In this document: positions 42,320-51,632 of the stretch, piece after piece
How the letters are laid out: every line of letters starts with the position of its first letter
Position numbering within the stretch: the stretch's first letter is position 1
Source of the DNA: Maricaulis sp048270095
GTDB lineage: Bacteria > Pseudomonadota > Alphaproteobacteria > Caulobacterales > Maricaulaceae
Direction of reading: 5' to 3'
NCBI RefSeq assembly: GCF_048270095.1
Contig: NZ_JBLWTL010000002.1
Span: 124,001 to 188,000 of the forward strand
Length of the DNA stretch: 64,000 bases
Position numbers and translations under genes: made by a program
Notes under the pieces: model-generated
What the model was told of the DNA's origin: nothing
Seen by the model: only the letters and a program-made list of their open reading frames with translations
The model's database searches: none

Positions 42320-43102
42320 TTGGCCTGGACGGATCGAATACGCAGTCTTGTGAGTGCCGGCGTGCTGACGCTTGGCTGGCTGTTTCACCCTGCGCCTGCG
42401 GCCGCCGATCAGGCGCTGATTGCCGTGGCGTCGAATTTCGACGCGGCAGCGCGCGCGCTGCAGACCCGTTTTGAGCAAACAGGCGAACACACCGTCTTGA
42501 TCACGCCCGGCTCGACCGGACGATTCTATGCCCAGATCCTGCATGGTGCGCCCTTCGATGTATTCCTGTCTGCTGACCAGCTGACGGTGCACCGCCTCGA
42601 AGTGCAGGGCCAGACCATTTCCGGCACGCAATTCACCTATGCCGTGGGGCATATCGCCCTGTGGTCGGCCGGTGACGCTGACACAGCCGGCCCGATAGAA
42701 GACAGGCTGCGTGAAGGCCGCTACCGCACGCTCGCCATCGCCAATCCGGCACTCGCACCCTACGGCGCAGCCGCCCGTCAGGCGCTGCAAGCGCTGGACT
42801 TGTGGTCTCCGGCGCAAGACCGGCTCGTGACCGGCGAGAGCATTGCAGCCGTGCAGGCGATGCTGATCACCGGCAATGCCGATCTTGGCATCGTGCCGGT
42901 CTCCCAATTCGCCGGCACAGATATGAGCACCGACCCCGATTACTGGGCGATACCGCAACATCTCTATACGCCGATCCGTCAGGATGCGGTGCTGACCCGG
43001 CATGGACAGGACAATCCGGCAGCGCGGGCCTGGCTGGATTTCCTCGCCAGTCCGGAGGCGCGGGAGATCATCTCGGCCCATGGCTATGGTGTTGTGGATT
43101 AA
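42320..43102 (+). CDS. modA: Molybdate ABC transporter substrate-binding protein
   Basis: Periplasmic molybdate-binding protein, 260 residues. The start is a TTG at 42320 with GGAG five bases before it; no later ATG preserves the signal peptide (about residues 1-28, ending PAAAADQ). Motifs are IAVASNFDAAARALQTRFEQ at the N-terminus of the mature protein, TPGSTGRFYAQILHGAPFDV and ISAHGYGVVD at the end. It overlaps modB (TAATG). No ModE-type operator or molybdenum-cofactor riboswitch was recognised in the 77 bases before it. Confidence 0.88.
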   Translation: MAWTDRIRSLVSAGVLTLGWLFHPAPAAADQALIAVASNFDAAARALQTRFEQTGEHTVLITPGSTGRFYAQILHGAPFDVFLSADQLTVHRLEVQGQTISGTQFTYAVGHIALWSAGDADTAGPIEDRLREGRYRTLAIANPALAPYGAAARQALQALDLWSPAQDRLVTGESIAAVQAMLITGNADLGIVPVSQFAGTDMSTDPDYWAIPQHLYTPIRQDAVLTRHGQDNPAARAWLDFLASPEAREIISAHGYGVVD

Positions 43103-43773
43103 TGCCTGATCTCGGCCCGCTCTGGCTCAGTCTCCAACTCGCGGCGATCACCACCGTGATCCTTCTGGCGCTCGGCACACCGCTGGCCTGGTGGCTGGCG
43201 CGCACGCGCTCAGGCCTGAAACCGGCCATCGAGGCCCTGACCGCCCTGCCACTCATCCTGCCGCCGACCGTGATCGGCTTCTATCTGCTGATCCTGCTCA
43301 ACCCGACCTCGCCGATCGGCAGTTTCTGGCTGACCCTGACCGGCGACACGCTGACCTTCTCCTTCACCGGCCTGGTTGTGGCCTCGGTGGTCTATTCCCT
43401 GCCCTTCATGGTGCAGCCGCTGCAGAGCGCCTTCGAGAGCGTCGGCCGGGCACCACTCGAGGCCGCCGCCAGCCTCGGCGCCTCGCCGCTCGACGCGTTT
43501 TTCAGCGTCGCGGCACCGCTCTCCATCCGCGGATTTCTCACCGCATCCATCCTGAGCTTCGCCCACACAATCGGGGAATTCGGTGTCGTGCTGATGGTCG
43601 GTGGCAGTATTCCCGGCCAGACCCGCGTCATCTCGATTGCGATTTTCGAACAGGTCGAGAGCCTGCAATATCAGGACGCCCATATCCTGTCGGGCCTGCT
43701 GATCGCCTTCTCCTTTGCCACCCTGCTGCTCGTCTACAGCCTCAATCGCCGGTTCCGTATCCATGTCGGATGA
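43102..43773 (+). CDS. modB: Molybdate ABC transporter permease
   Basis: Inner-membrane permease of 223 residues with about five membrane segments. ALPLILPPTVIGFYLL and the EAA loop LEAAASLGASPLDAFFSVA are typical of ModB, with IGEFGVVLMVGGSIPGQTR near residues 160-180. The ATG is the A of the modA stop (TAATG overlap), and the 3-prime end overlaps modC by 11 bases. Size matches the family. Confidence 0.93.
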   Translation: MPDLGPLWLSLQLAAITTVILLALGTPLAWWLARTRSGLKPAIEALTALPLILPPTVIGFYLLILLNPTSPIGSFWLTLTGDTLTFSFTGLVVASVVYSLPFMVQPLQSAFESVGRAPLEAAASLGASPLDAFFSVAAPLSIRGFLTASILSFAHTIGEFGVVLMVGGSIPGQTRVISIAIFEQVESLQYQDAHILSGLLIAFSFATLLLVYSLNRRFRIHVG

Positions 43774-44863
43774 CCGGCTGTCCCTGCAGCTGCGCGCCCG
43801 GCGCGGTGGCTTCGACCTCGATATCGAGGCGGAGATCCCGCTCGACGGCATCACCGCCGTGTTCGGCCCCAGCGGCAGCGGCAAGACCAGCCTGCTGCGC
43901 CTGGTCGCCGGTCTCGACCGACCCGATGAAGGCCGCATCGCGATGGGCGATACGGTCTGGGTCGACCGCGCCCGGCATGTTTTCACCCCGGCCCACCAGC
44001 GCCCGGTCGGTTTGGTGTTCCAAGATGCACGCCTGTTTTCGCATCTCAGCGTGGCGGGCAATCTCGCCTACGCGCAGCGCCGCGCCGCGACCGGCCCGAC
44101 ACGTTTCGATTCCGAAACGATCATCAAGGCCCTCGATCTCGCTCCGCTCCTGCCGCGCCGACCAGCCTCGCTGTCGGGCGGCGAAGCACAGCGCGTGGCG
44201 CTGGCCCGCGCCCTGCTGACCCAGCCGCGCCTGCTTCTGCTCGACGAGCCGATGGCCGGGCTCGACCATGCCCGCAAGGCCGAACTTCTGCCCTATCTCG
44301 ACACGACCTTGCGGCAATTGGAAATTCCGGCCCTCTATGTCAGTCATTCCGTCGAGGAAGTGGTGCGCCTGTCCGACCGTGTGCTGGCCCTGTCCCAGGG
44401 TCGTTGTGTCGCGATGGGCCCGGTCGAGGAGGTCTTTGCCCGGCTGGAAATCGAACCGCTGGAGCGCGATTTCGAAGCCGGCTCGATCCTGGCCGGACAG
44501 CTGATCGACCAGAATGAACGCCTGCAGCTCAGCCGCGTCGACATTGGCGGCCAGGTGCTGGAATTGCCCATGTCCGCCGCGCTACAGCCCGGTGATACGG
44601 TCCGGCTGAGAATCCGGGCCCGCGATGTCGCAATCGCGACCCTGAAACCCCAGGCGATCAGCATCCGCAATGTGCTCGATGGCCGGATCATAGCCATCAG
44701 CGAAAACGAGACCTCACCCTATGCCGATCTGACCGTCTCGATCGGGACCAGCCAGTTGAAAGCCCGCCTCACCCGGGCCTCGATCGAGGCGCTGGAACTG
44801 GCACCGGGCCAGGCCGTCTACGCGCTGGTCAAGAGCGCCAGTTTCGACCGCGGACCGGGTTGA
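43763..44863 (+). CDS. modC: Molybdate ABC transporter ATP-binding protein
   Basis: ATPase of the molybdate importer, 366 residues. Walker A is FGPSGSGKTSLLRLVAGL (about residues 33-50), the signature is LSGGEAQRVALARAL, Walker B LLLLDEPMAGLD, and a C-terminal TOBE/MOP domain (about 290-360) binds molybdate. The ATG at 43763 is within modB, which is normal for this operon. Molybdate uptake implies molybdoenzymes elsewhere in the genome. Transcription probably ends in the 88-base gap that follows; no hairpin was seen there. Confidence 0.93.
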   Translation: MSDDRLSLQLRARRGGFDLDIEAEIPLDGITAVFGPSGSGKTSLLRLVAGLDRPDEGRIAMGDTVWVDRARHVFTPAHQRPVGLVFQDARLFSHLSVAGNLAYAQRRAATGPTRFDSETIIKALDLAPLLPRRPASLSGGEAQRVALARALLTQPRLLLLDEPMAGLDHARKAELLPYLDTTLRQLEIPALYVSHSVEEVVRLSDRVLALSQGRCVAMGPVEEVFARLEIEPLERDFEAGSILAGQLIDQNERLQLSRVDIGGQVLELPMSAALQPGDTVRLRIRARDVAIATLKPQAISIRNVLDGRIIAISENETSPYADLTVSIGTSQLKARLTRASIEALELAPGQAVYALVKSASFDRGPG

Positions 44864-44951
44864 TCGCAGCACCGGTTACGGTGAAGCTTTGCCAGCAGGA
44901 CACTGCAGCATATTAGCAGCTAGTATACGGCAGATTTCCAGGGGGATTCCC

Positions 44952-46103
44952 GTGACACAAGCAGTAGACAACAAGCCACTTGCCGGCCTGAAGGTTCTGG
45001 AACTGGCCCGGGTTCTGGCCGGTCCATGGATCGGTCAGACGTTGGCCGATCTCGGCGCCGACGTGATCAAGGTCGAAGCCCCGCTCGGCGATGATACCCG
45101 CCATTGGGGGCCACCCTGGGTCAAGCACGAGAGCGGCGCTTCTTCGGCCTATTATCATTCCTGCAATCGCGGCAAGCGCTCGATCGCGCTGGACTTTACC
45201 AAGCCGGAAGATCGCGATCTCGTGCTGGAACTGGTCGATGGCGCCGATGTGCTGGTGGAGAATTTCAAGGTTGGCGGGCTGGCCAAATACGGGCTCGACT
45301 ATGACAGTCTGAAGGTGCGCAATCCACGCCTTGTCTATTGTTCCGTAACGGGTTTTGGCCAAACCGGACCCTATGCCCACCGCGCCGGCTATGACCTGAT
45401 GATCCAGGCGATGAGCGGGATCATGGACCTGACCGGCGAGCCTGACCGTCCGCCCCAGCGCCTCGGCGTCGCCTTCGCGGATATCTTCACCGGCGTCTAT
45501 GGCGTGATCGGTGTCCAGGCGGCCCTCGCCCAGCGCGAGAAGACAGGGCTTGGCCAGCATGTCGATATGGCGCTGCTGGACAGCATGATGGGCGTGCTGG
45601 GCAATCAGGCGATGAATTATCTGACGACCGGGGTCGCACCGCACCGGCTCGGCAATTCACACCCGAATATCGTGCCCTATCAGGAGTTTGCCGCCAGTGA
45701 TGGCCATATCATCCTGGCCTGCGGCAATGATGGACAGTTTGAACGCCTGTGCACCCTGCTTGATTTCCCGCCAGACGTTCTCGTCCGCAATCGCACCAAT
45801 GCCGAACGCGCTGCCAACCGGAGTGAACTGGTGGCACAAATCGCCGATGCCATGGCGCGCTTCACGCGCGATGATCTTCTCGCCGCACTTGAGCAGGAAG
45901 GCATTCCGGCCGGGCCGATCAATACCGTCGAGCAAGCCTTCAACGATGTCCAGGCACAGCATCGCGGCCTCGCGACAGAAGCCGACGGCATTCCCGGCAT
46001 CCGCAATCCGATCCGCCTGTCCGGCATCGAAGTCGGCTCGGGCAAGCGCTCACCCGGTCTCGACGAACATGGCGCCGGGATCCGGGAGCGTTTGTGGGAC
46101 TAG
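44952..46103 (+). CDS. CaiB/BaiF (class III) CoA-transferase
   Basis: Family III CoA-transferase of 383 residues, starting at a GTG (44952) with GGGGG about six bases upstream. The N-terminal LAGLKVLELARVLAGPWIGQ, ADLGADVIKVEAPLGDDTR and NRGKRSIALDFTKPEDRDLV are family signatures, and the catalytic Asp lies in YDLMIQAMSGIMDLTGE. Members exchange CoA between organic acids (formyl-CoA, succinyl-CoA, carnitine and others); the acids here cannot be named from sequence. It is a single gene, converging with the chemotaxis receptor gene with only seven bases between the stops. Confidence 0.87.
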   Translation: MTQAVDNKPLAGLKVLELARVLAGPWIGQTLADLGADVIKVEAPLGDDTRHWGPPWVKHESGASSAYYHSCNRGKRSIALDFTKPEDRDLVLELVDGADVLVENFKVGGLAKYGLDYDSLKVRNPRLVYCSVTGFGQTGPYAHRAGYDLMIQAMSGIMDLTGEPDRPPQRLGVAFADIFTGVYGVIGVQAALAQREKTGLGQHVDMALLDSMMGVLGNQAMNYLTTGVAPHRLGNSHPNIVPYQEFAASDGHIILACGNDGQFERLCTLLDFPPDVLVRNRTNAERAANRSELVAQIADAMARFTRDDLLAALEQEGIPAGPINTVEQAFNDVQAQHRGLATEADGIPGIRNPIRLSGIEVGSGKRSPGLDEHGAGIRERLWD

Positions 46104-46110
46104 GCTGCGG

Positions 46111-47787
46111 TCAGGCTGCGCGGATCGTGTTCAGGAACTGGTCGAACTCATCCTTCCAGGCGCCCTGATTGCGGGCCATGTCGGTGCAGGAATTCAGCAC
46201 GTCGCTGGAGACCTGGTCGGTCTGCTGGGTGAATTCGGCAACCTGGCCAACATCGGTGGCCGCCTTGGTCGCGCCCGCCTGGGCCCGCTGAGCCGACTCG
46301 GCGATCTCCGAGGTGGCGACGCGTTGCTGTTCGATTGCCGCGGCCGAGGCCGTCGCCAGTTCGCCCAGCTGGGACACGGCTGCGAGCGCCGCCGCCGTCG
46401 ACTTGGCGCAGGCCTCGGTCGAGGACTGGATCGCCGAGATGCGCTGGGTGATCTGCTGGGTGGCACCGGAGGTCTGCTCGGCCAGCGCCTTGACCTCGGA
46501 AGCCACGACGGCGAAGCCCTTGCCGGCTTCACCCGCCCGAGCGGCCTCGATGGTTGCGTTGAGTGCGAGCAGATTGGTCTGCGAGGCGATGGTGTCGATC
46601 AGATCAATAATCGCACCGATGGCTTGGGCCGATTCCGCCAGCTGCTCCACAACCTCGGAACTGACGCGCGTTTCCTGGTCGGCGACCTGTGACAATTCAC
46701 TGGTGCGGGCGACCTGGCTGGAGACTTCCGCGATGGACGCGGCGAGTTCCTCGGCGGCGGCGGCGACCGACTGCACGCTGCTGGCGGTCATATCGGCGGC
46801 CTGGCGGGCCGAGTTGGACTGGCCGGCAGCCTCGCTGGACCGGGACTGCATCTGGCCGGCGGCCAGTTCGAGGCCTTCCGAGGAACGCATGACACTCTGC
46901 ATCAGATTGGAGGACGCCTCTTCAAAGCGTTCCACAGCCTGCCGGGTGGCTTCCTGCTGACGCATCTTGGTTTCAGCTTCGGCATCATCACGCGCGCGCA
47001 CCTCATCGGCGGCCGTCAAGGCTCCGTCGAGTTGCGACAGGGCACGGCTGAGCTCACCAAACACATCGGTGCGATCCTGGCCGGCGATCTCGACATGCCG
47101 GTCGCCGCGGGCCAGGGCTGTAAGGGTTTGCTGCACGCTCGCGACTGAACGGCGGATCGAAGCACCGATCATGATGGTCAGCCCATAAAGCACACCAGCC
47201 GCGACCAGGACGGCGATGGCCGCGATCCAGAAGCTGAGCGTGCGCATGGCGTCGAGTTCAGCCCAACCGGCGCGCAGATCGTCAGCCGTGCCGTCGCGGA
47301 CACTCTCGATCATTGTATCCATCTCATCGTCGAACACCGCCAGGCGTTCGGTATAGGCGATCGTGTCGGCTGTGGTCAGGTTCTGGACTTGCGCTTCGAG
47401 CTCGCCGAACAACACCGTCAACGCTGCGTATTCAGTGAGGATCTCGTCAAAGGTCGCCTGATAACGGGCGTCGAGCCCGGTCTCCCGTGTAGTTTCGATC
47501 GCAATCCCCAGATCGGTCAGATTGCCGCGCGCATCGGCGATGAAATCATCGGTTGGCAGCGCCAGCATGCGATAAGTGTCGCGCAGGAAGGACGTCATGT
47601 CCTTTTCCAGCGCATTGGCGGCGACGTTCGCAACGGTGGTGTGCCGCGCTTCAGTGCTGACCCGCGCCACCGCACTGCCAACCAGACCGTTGACGAGCAC
47701 ATAGAGCAGCATGGCGCCAATCGAGGCGACGGCGAGCAGGGACAGGCGGCCACGCAAGGACATGTTTTGCAGGTTGATCGCAGGCAT
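46111..47787 (-). CDS. Methyl-accepting chemotaxis protein
   Basis: Chemoreceptor of 558 residues. I use the ATG at 47787 with GGAG eight bases upstream; a TTG one codon earlier is possible. Two membrane segments (about residues 17-36 and 185-208) flank a periplasmic helical four-helix-type domain; a HAMP domain follows (about 208-265) and then the signalling coiled coil with the hairpin tip IDLIDTIASQTNLLALNATIE and EAARAGEAGKGFAVVASEVK. No CheR-docking pentapeptide ends the protein. The ligand is unknown. No adaptor or methyltransferase genes are nearby. Confidence 0.93.
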   Translation of the reverse strand: MPAINLQNMSLRGRLSLLAVASIGAMLLYVLVNGLVGSAVARVSTEARHTTVANVAANALEKDMTSFLRDTYRMLALPTDDFIADARGNLTDLGIAIETTRETGLDARYQATFDEILTEYAALTVLFGELEAQVQNLTTADTIAYTERLAVFDDEMDTMIESVRDGTADDLRAGWAELDAMRTLSFWIAAIAVLVAAGVLYGLTIMIGASIRRSVASVQQTLTALARGDRHVEIAGQDRTDVFGELSRALSQLDGALTAADEVRARDDAEAETKMRQQEATRQAVERFEEASSNLMQSVMRSSEGLELAAGQMQSRSSEAAGQSNSARQAADMTASSVQSVAAAAEELAASIAEVSSQVARTSELSQVADQETRVSSEVVEQLAESAQAIGAIIDLIDTIASQTNLLALNATIEAARAGEAGKGFAVVASEVKALAEQTSGATQQITQRISAIQSSTEACAKSTAAALAAVSQLGELATASAAAIEQQRVATSEIAESAQRAQAGATKAATDVGQVAEFTQQTDQVSSDVLNSCTDMARNQGAWKDEFDQFLNTIRAA

Positions 47788-47908
47788 CAAGGGACTCCAT
47801 GGCCCGGAACCGGGCGGCGTGACGGGTCAACCGGTCAACGCGATGAAGTCTTGCGCAGGCCAGCTTCCCAGTTGACGGGCCCCGCAAAAACGGGTCCGCC
47901 GAAGGAAC

Positions 47909-47926
47909 TGACAGCATTAATTGTCA
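47909..47926. promoter_or_regulatory. Dyad upstream of the chemoreceptor gene
   Basis: TGACA (47909-47913) and TGTCA (47922-47926) form a dyad, and on the minus strand TTAACC-TTGACAA-TTAA overlaps it, giving two TTAA half-sites nine bases apart. It could be a promoter with an operator or a spaced CtrA site. The rest of the 250-base gap to proB holds only the proB hairpin. Confidence 0.25.
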
Positions 47927-48004
47927 AGGTTAATCGCTGGCTACGCCGGGGACACCGCCCATATCATATCTTATGCATCAGGGAGCGAGCGCGGCGGCCT
48001 GCGG

Positions 48005-48031
48005 CAACCGGAGCGCCAGGCGCTCCGGTTG
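48005..48031 (-). terminator. Hairpin after proB
   Basis: CAACCGGAGCG and CGCTCCGGTTG form a perfect 11-base-pair stem around CCAGG, starting eight bases after the proB stop. No T run follows, so terminator strength is uncertain. Confidence 0.6.
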
Positions 48032-48038
48032 GATATCG

Positions 48039-49196
48039 TCAGGATGCGACCAGGGTGACCTGATCTGTCGGCACATCCCATGGCAGGTGGTGGTTTTGCA
48101 GCATCACCAGATTTTCCGGACTGATGACCCGGGTGCCAGCATCATAGCCGAGCAATTCGCTGATCGGCTGGTCGAGATGCCGCGCCAGAAGAAGCGTTTC
48201 ATTGGACGAGAAATTGGTCAGGCCGCGAGCGCACTCCTCATCGGCTTCATTATAGATGTGCAGCACATCGCCCTTCTGGAAATCACCATGGATCGAGACG
48301 ATGTCGGCGCGCTCGACCACGAGGTCGCCGGCGAGCATGGCATCAATCCGCTCCTGCTTGAGCACCAGGCTACCGGCCATTTGCAGACGATTGGTGAGCC
48401 AGACCGCCCAGGACGAAGCCGGCGTACCCTTGGCGACGCAACGCGTATGACGGCGTTCCTTGGCCAGGATGGAGGAGATCGGCCGCTCGATAATGCCGCG
48501 CGCGATCAAGGTCTCGCAACCGGCATCCTGGGCCATGTTGGCCGCATGCATCTTGGTCAGCATGCCACCGCTTCCCAGTGCACTCGTGCTATCGGTCACC
48601 GCCAGATAGGAGCTGACATCGTCAATCGTCTCGATGAATTGGGCGCCAGGCTCTGAGGGGTCGCGATCATAGAGGCCGTCGACACTGGTCAGGATGATCA
48701 GATGATCCGCCTGGATCATGTGGGCGACCTTGGCGGCGAGACGATCATTATCGCCGACGCGGATTTCCTGGGTCGTGACCGTGTCATTCTCGTTCACCAC
48801 GGGCATCACGCCGTGCTCGAACAGGCGCTGGATCGTGTTGCGGATATTGAGAAAGGTCCGGCGCTCCTCGATATCGCCCAGCGTCACCAGGACCTGGCCA
48901 ATAATATAGCCATGCTCGGCGGCAACCTGGCCGTAAGCGTTCAGCAAGAGCGGCTGACCGCAGGCAGCTGCGGCCTGCTTGTCGAGGACATCGGCCTCTT
49001 CGGGCGACTTGTTGACGGCATTGAGTCCGAGCGCGACGGCGCCGGACGAGGTCAATACAACATCATAACCCTGCTCGCGCAGATCGGCGATGTCGCTCAG
49101 AAGCCCGTGCATGAAGGCATATCTCAGGGTCAGTCGCTTGCTGTTGGCCAAAAGGCTCGAGCCGATCTTTACAACAATTCTCTTGCGCGCACTCAA
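48039..49196 (-). CDS. proB: Glutamate 5-kinase
   Basis: First enzyme of proline synthesis (ATP + glutamate to glutamyl 5-phosphate). The 385-residue protein starts at a TTG (49196) with CGGAG seven bases upstream. The amino acid kinase domain shows RIVVKIGSSLLAN, VVLTSSGAVALGLN, VMPVVNENDTV and LGSGGMLTKMHAANMAQDAG; the last 110 residues form a PUA domain. This matches the E. coli layout. It is transcribed divergently from proC-proA-putP. Confidence 0.93.
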   Translation of the reverse strand: MSARKRIVVKIGSSLLANSKRLTLRYAFMHGLLSDIADLREQGYDVVLTSSGAVALGLNAVNKSPEEADVLDKQAAAACGQPLLLNAYGQVAAEHGYIIGQVLVTLGDIEERRTFLNIRNTIQRLFEHGVMPVVNENDTVTTQEIRVGDNDRLAAKVAHMIQADHLIILTSVDGLYDRDPSEPGAQFIETIDDVSSYLAVTDSTSALGSGGMLTKMHAANMAQDAGCETLIARGIIERPISSILAKERRHTRCVAKGTPASSWAVWLTNRLQMAGSLVLKQERIDAMLAGDLVVERADIVSIHGDFQKGDVLHIYNEADEECARGLTNFSSNETLLLARHLDQPISELLGYDAGTRVISPENLVMLQNHHLPWDVPTDQVTLVAS

Positions 49197-49494
49197 AACA
49201 GGTCTCCGTTCGATATCTGGGGTAAATTTCAGGGGTCGAGCAGTCTATACGGGAACACGAACCTCATTTCAACCAACCGACTCCTGTAATGGCAAATACA
49301 TTATATCAACTCTTGCCCTAATTCTGCCGCTTAACGCTTCTGCGCTTACTCACAAATTTGATACGGTATTGGACTCTGTGAGAGATTTGCGTTCGCTTTG
49401 CTTATAAGATACTACACGCCCTGAAATGACCGCAGGCCAGTGCTAGCCCAGCTTCTGTGATGGCCACCCAGCAGGTCGTAACAGAGGATTATAG
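49197..49494. other. AT-rich divergent regulatory region between proB and proC
   Basis: About 298 bases with no gene. Its central part (roughly 49260-49420) is visibly richer in A and T than any other stretch of the window except the right edge and contains a TATAAGAT element at 49403-49410. The open frame across its left part (49090-49407) runs out of proB in antisense and looks non-coding. The region must hold the promoters of proB and of the proC-proA-putP operon. I could not identify a specific operator, attenuator or riboswitch. Confidence 0.5.
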
Positions 49495-50274
49495 ATGCAG
49501 ATCTTGTTGATCGGGTGCGGGAAAATGGGCGGTGCCATGCTGCGCCGCTGGCTCCAGTCAGATATTGCACGTTTCACCGTCGCCTCACCCAATGGCGGCT
49601 CCGTGCCGCCGGGGGTCGAGCATGTGCGCTCACCCGCAGAATTGGGCGAACGCCTGTTCGACATGGTGCTGATCGCGGTGAAGCCGCAAATGATCGACAC
49701 GGCATTGCCGCCCTATATGCCACATCTGGCACCGGATGGCTGCCTCGTCTCGATTGCCGCAGGCTATTCCAGTGCCCGCCTCACCGCCCTGATCGGCGAT
49801 CATCCGGTTATCCGGCTGATGCCCAATTTGCCGGCGATGATCGGCCAGGGGGTCAATGGCCTGTTCGCCAATGCGCCGTGCACTCCCTCGCATCGCGAGG
49901 CCGCAACCGCACTGGCCACCACGACCGGCTCGGCGATCTGGGTCGAGGATGAAGACCAGATCGACCGCATCACCGCCGTCGCCGGCAGCGGGTCGGGCTA
50001 TGTCTTCGAAATAGCCCGCAGCTATGTCGCGGCCGCCGAAGCCCTGGGCTTCGATACGGCCACGGCGCGAACCCTGGTGCTCGACACCATGGCCGGGGCC
50101 ATCGAGATGGCCCGGCAATCCGACCACTCACTGGAGACCCTGCGCAAGGATGTGACGAGCAAGAACGGAACGACCCAGGCCGGGCTTGAAGCCCTGATGC
50201 AGGACGGGCAGCTCGACACGCTGCTCGAAAACACCACCAAAGCCGCTTACGCGCGGGCCATAGAGCTGCGATAA
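49495..50274 (+). CDS. proC: Pyrroline-5-carboxylate reductase
   Basis: Last step of proline synthesis, using NAD(P)H. The 259-residue protein has the nucleotide-binding start MQILLIGCGKMGGAMLRRW, the VIRLMPNLPAMIGQGVNGLF motif and the C-terminal VTSKNGTTQAGLEAL with ENTTKAAYARAIEL. The family is usually about 270 residues. GAGGA precedes the ATG. proA starts 50 bases downstream. Confidence 0.93.
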   Translation: MQILLIGCGKMGGAMLRRWLQSDIARFTVASPNGGSVPPGVEHVRSPAELGERLFDMVLIAVKPQMIDTALPPYMPHLAPDGCLVSIAAGYSSARLTALIGDHPVIRLMPNLPAMIGQGVNGLFANAPCTPSHREAATALATTTGSAIWVEDEDQIDRITAVAGSGSGYVFEIARSYVAAAEALGFDTATARTLVLDTMAGAIEMARQSDHSLETLRKDVTSKNGTTQAGLEALMQDGQLDTLLENTTKAAYARAIELR

Positions 50275-50324
50275 CAGACGCTGCCTGCCCGCCCATCACC
50301 ACCAGACAGACTACAAGGAAAATA

Positions 50325-51581
50325 ATGTCCGAGACCGTGCAAGACTATGTCAATGAGCTGGGCCGCAAGGCCAGGCAAGCCGCCGGCGCCCTCGCCGGAG
50401 CCACCACTGAACAGAAGAATACCGCCCTGCGCGCCACCGCCAAGGCCCTGCGCGAAACCATGCCCGCCCTGCTCGACGCCAATCGCAAGGATGTCGAAAG
50501 CGTCGCTGGCAAAGGCAAGAATGCCGCTTTCATCGACCGTCTCGTGCTCGATGCCGGCCGGATCGAGGCGATGGCCTCGGCGCTGGAACAAATCGCTGAC
50601 CTGCCAGACCCGGTCGGACGCAAGCTGGCCCGCTTCGAACGGCCCAACGGGCTCGTCGTCGAGCGCGTCTCGGTGCCGATTGGCGTCATCGCCATGGTTT
50701 ATGAATCGCGCCCGAATGTCGGTGCCGATGCTGGCGCGCTCTGCCTGAAATCGGGCAATGCGATCATTTTGCGCGGCGGCTCGGAAAGCCTGAACTCAAC
50801 GCGCCAGATTGTCGCCTGCCTCGCCAGCGGCCTGAAAGAGGCCGGTCTGCCGGAAGAGGCTGTCCAGTTGGTCGATACGACCGACCGCGATGCGGTGAAA
50901 TTCCTGCTTCATTGCGCCGACTATGTTGATCTCGTCATCCCGCGCGGCGGCAAGGGCCTGGTCTCCCTGGTCCAGCGCGAAGCGCGCGTGCCAACCCTGC
51001 TGCACCTCGATGGCAATGTGCACACCTATATCCACAGCGCCGCCGACCTGAACAAGGCGACCGCCGTCGTCGTCAATGCCAAGCTTCGTCGCACCGGCGT
51101 TTGCGGCGCCACGGAAAGCCTGGTCGTCGACCGGGCGATTGCGGGCCAATACCTGCCTGGCCTGCTCGATGCCCTGGGAGACTGCGAGGTCCGCGGCGAA
51201 GCGGAGTCCATCGCGATCGATGCCCGCATCAAGCCCGCCTCCGATGAGGACTGGGACACTGAATATCTAGACGCCATCCTGTCGGTGAAACTGGTCGATG
51301 ACGCGGCTGAGGCCATGACCTTCATCGAGGCCCATTCCTCGCACCATACCGACGCGATCATCACCGAAGACAGCGACACTGCCGCCGCCTTCCTGCGCAC
51401 TATCGACTCTGCGGTCGTGATGCATAATGCTTCGACCCAGTTTTCCGACGGGGGCGAGTTCGGCATGGGGGCGGAGATTGGCATTGCCACCGGCAAGATG
51501 CATGCGCGCGGCCCGGTCGGGCTCGAGCAATTGACCATCTATAAATATCTCGTTCTCGGCGACGGCCAGACCCGGCCATAG
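50325..51581 (+). CDS. proA: Gamma-glutamyl phosphate reductase
   Basis: Second step of proline synthesis, NADPH-dependent reduction of glutamyl 5-phosphate. The 418-residue protein belongs to the aldehyde dehydrogenase superfamily. It has LKSGNAIILRGGSE, the catalytic Cys in KLRRTGVCGATESLVVD, and FSDGGEFGMGAEIGIATGKM with HARGPVGLEQLT at the end. An AAGGAA ribosome-binding site is present. It sits between proC and putP. Confidence 0.95.
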   Translation: MSETVQDYVNELGRKARQAAGALAGATTEQKNTALRATAKALRETMPALLDANRKDVESVAGKGKNAAFIDRLVLDAGRIEAMASALEQIADLPDPVGRKLARFERPNGLVVERVSVPIGVIAMVYESRPNVGADAGALCLKSGNAIILRGGSESLNSTRQIVACLASGLKEAGLPEEAVQLVDTTDRDAVKFLLHCADYVDLVIPRGGKGLVSLVQREARVPTLLHLDGNVHTYIHSAADLNKATAVVVNAKLRRTGVCGATESLVVDRAIAGQYLPGLLDALGDCEVRGEAESIAIDARIKPASDEDWDTEYLDAILSVKLVDDAAEAMTFIEAHSSHHTDAIITEDSDTAAAFLRTIDSAVVMHNASTQFSDGGEFGMGAEIGIATGKMHARGPVGLEQLTIYKYLVLGDGQTRP

Positions 51582-51632
51582 CGCCCCCGGCCGCCACCCA
51601 GACAAGTCTCAATCCATGATCGTGAGCGTGAC

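Noticed and set aside
49090..49407. Open frame across the proB-proC spacer
   Set aside because: It starts antisense within proB and has no ribosome-binding site or recognisable product; the AT-rich part is better explained as regulatory DNA.
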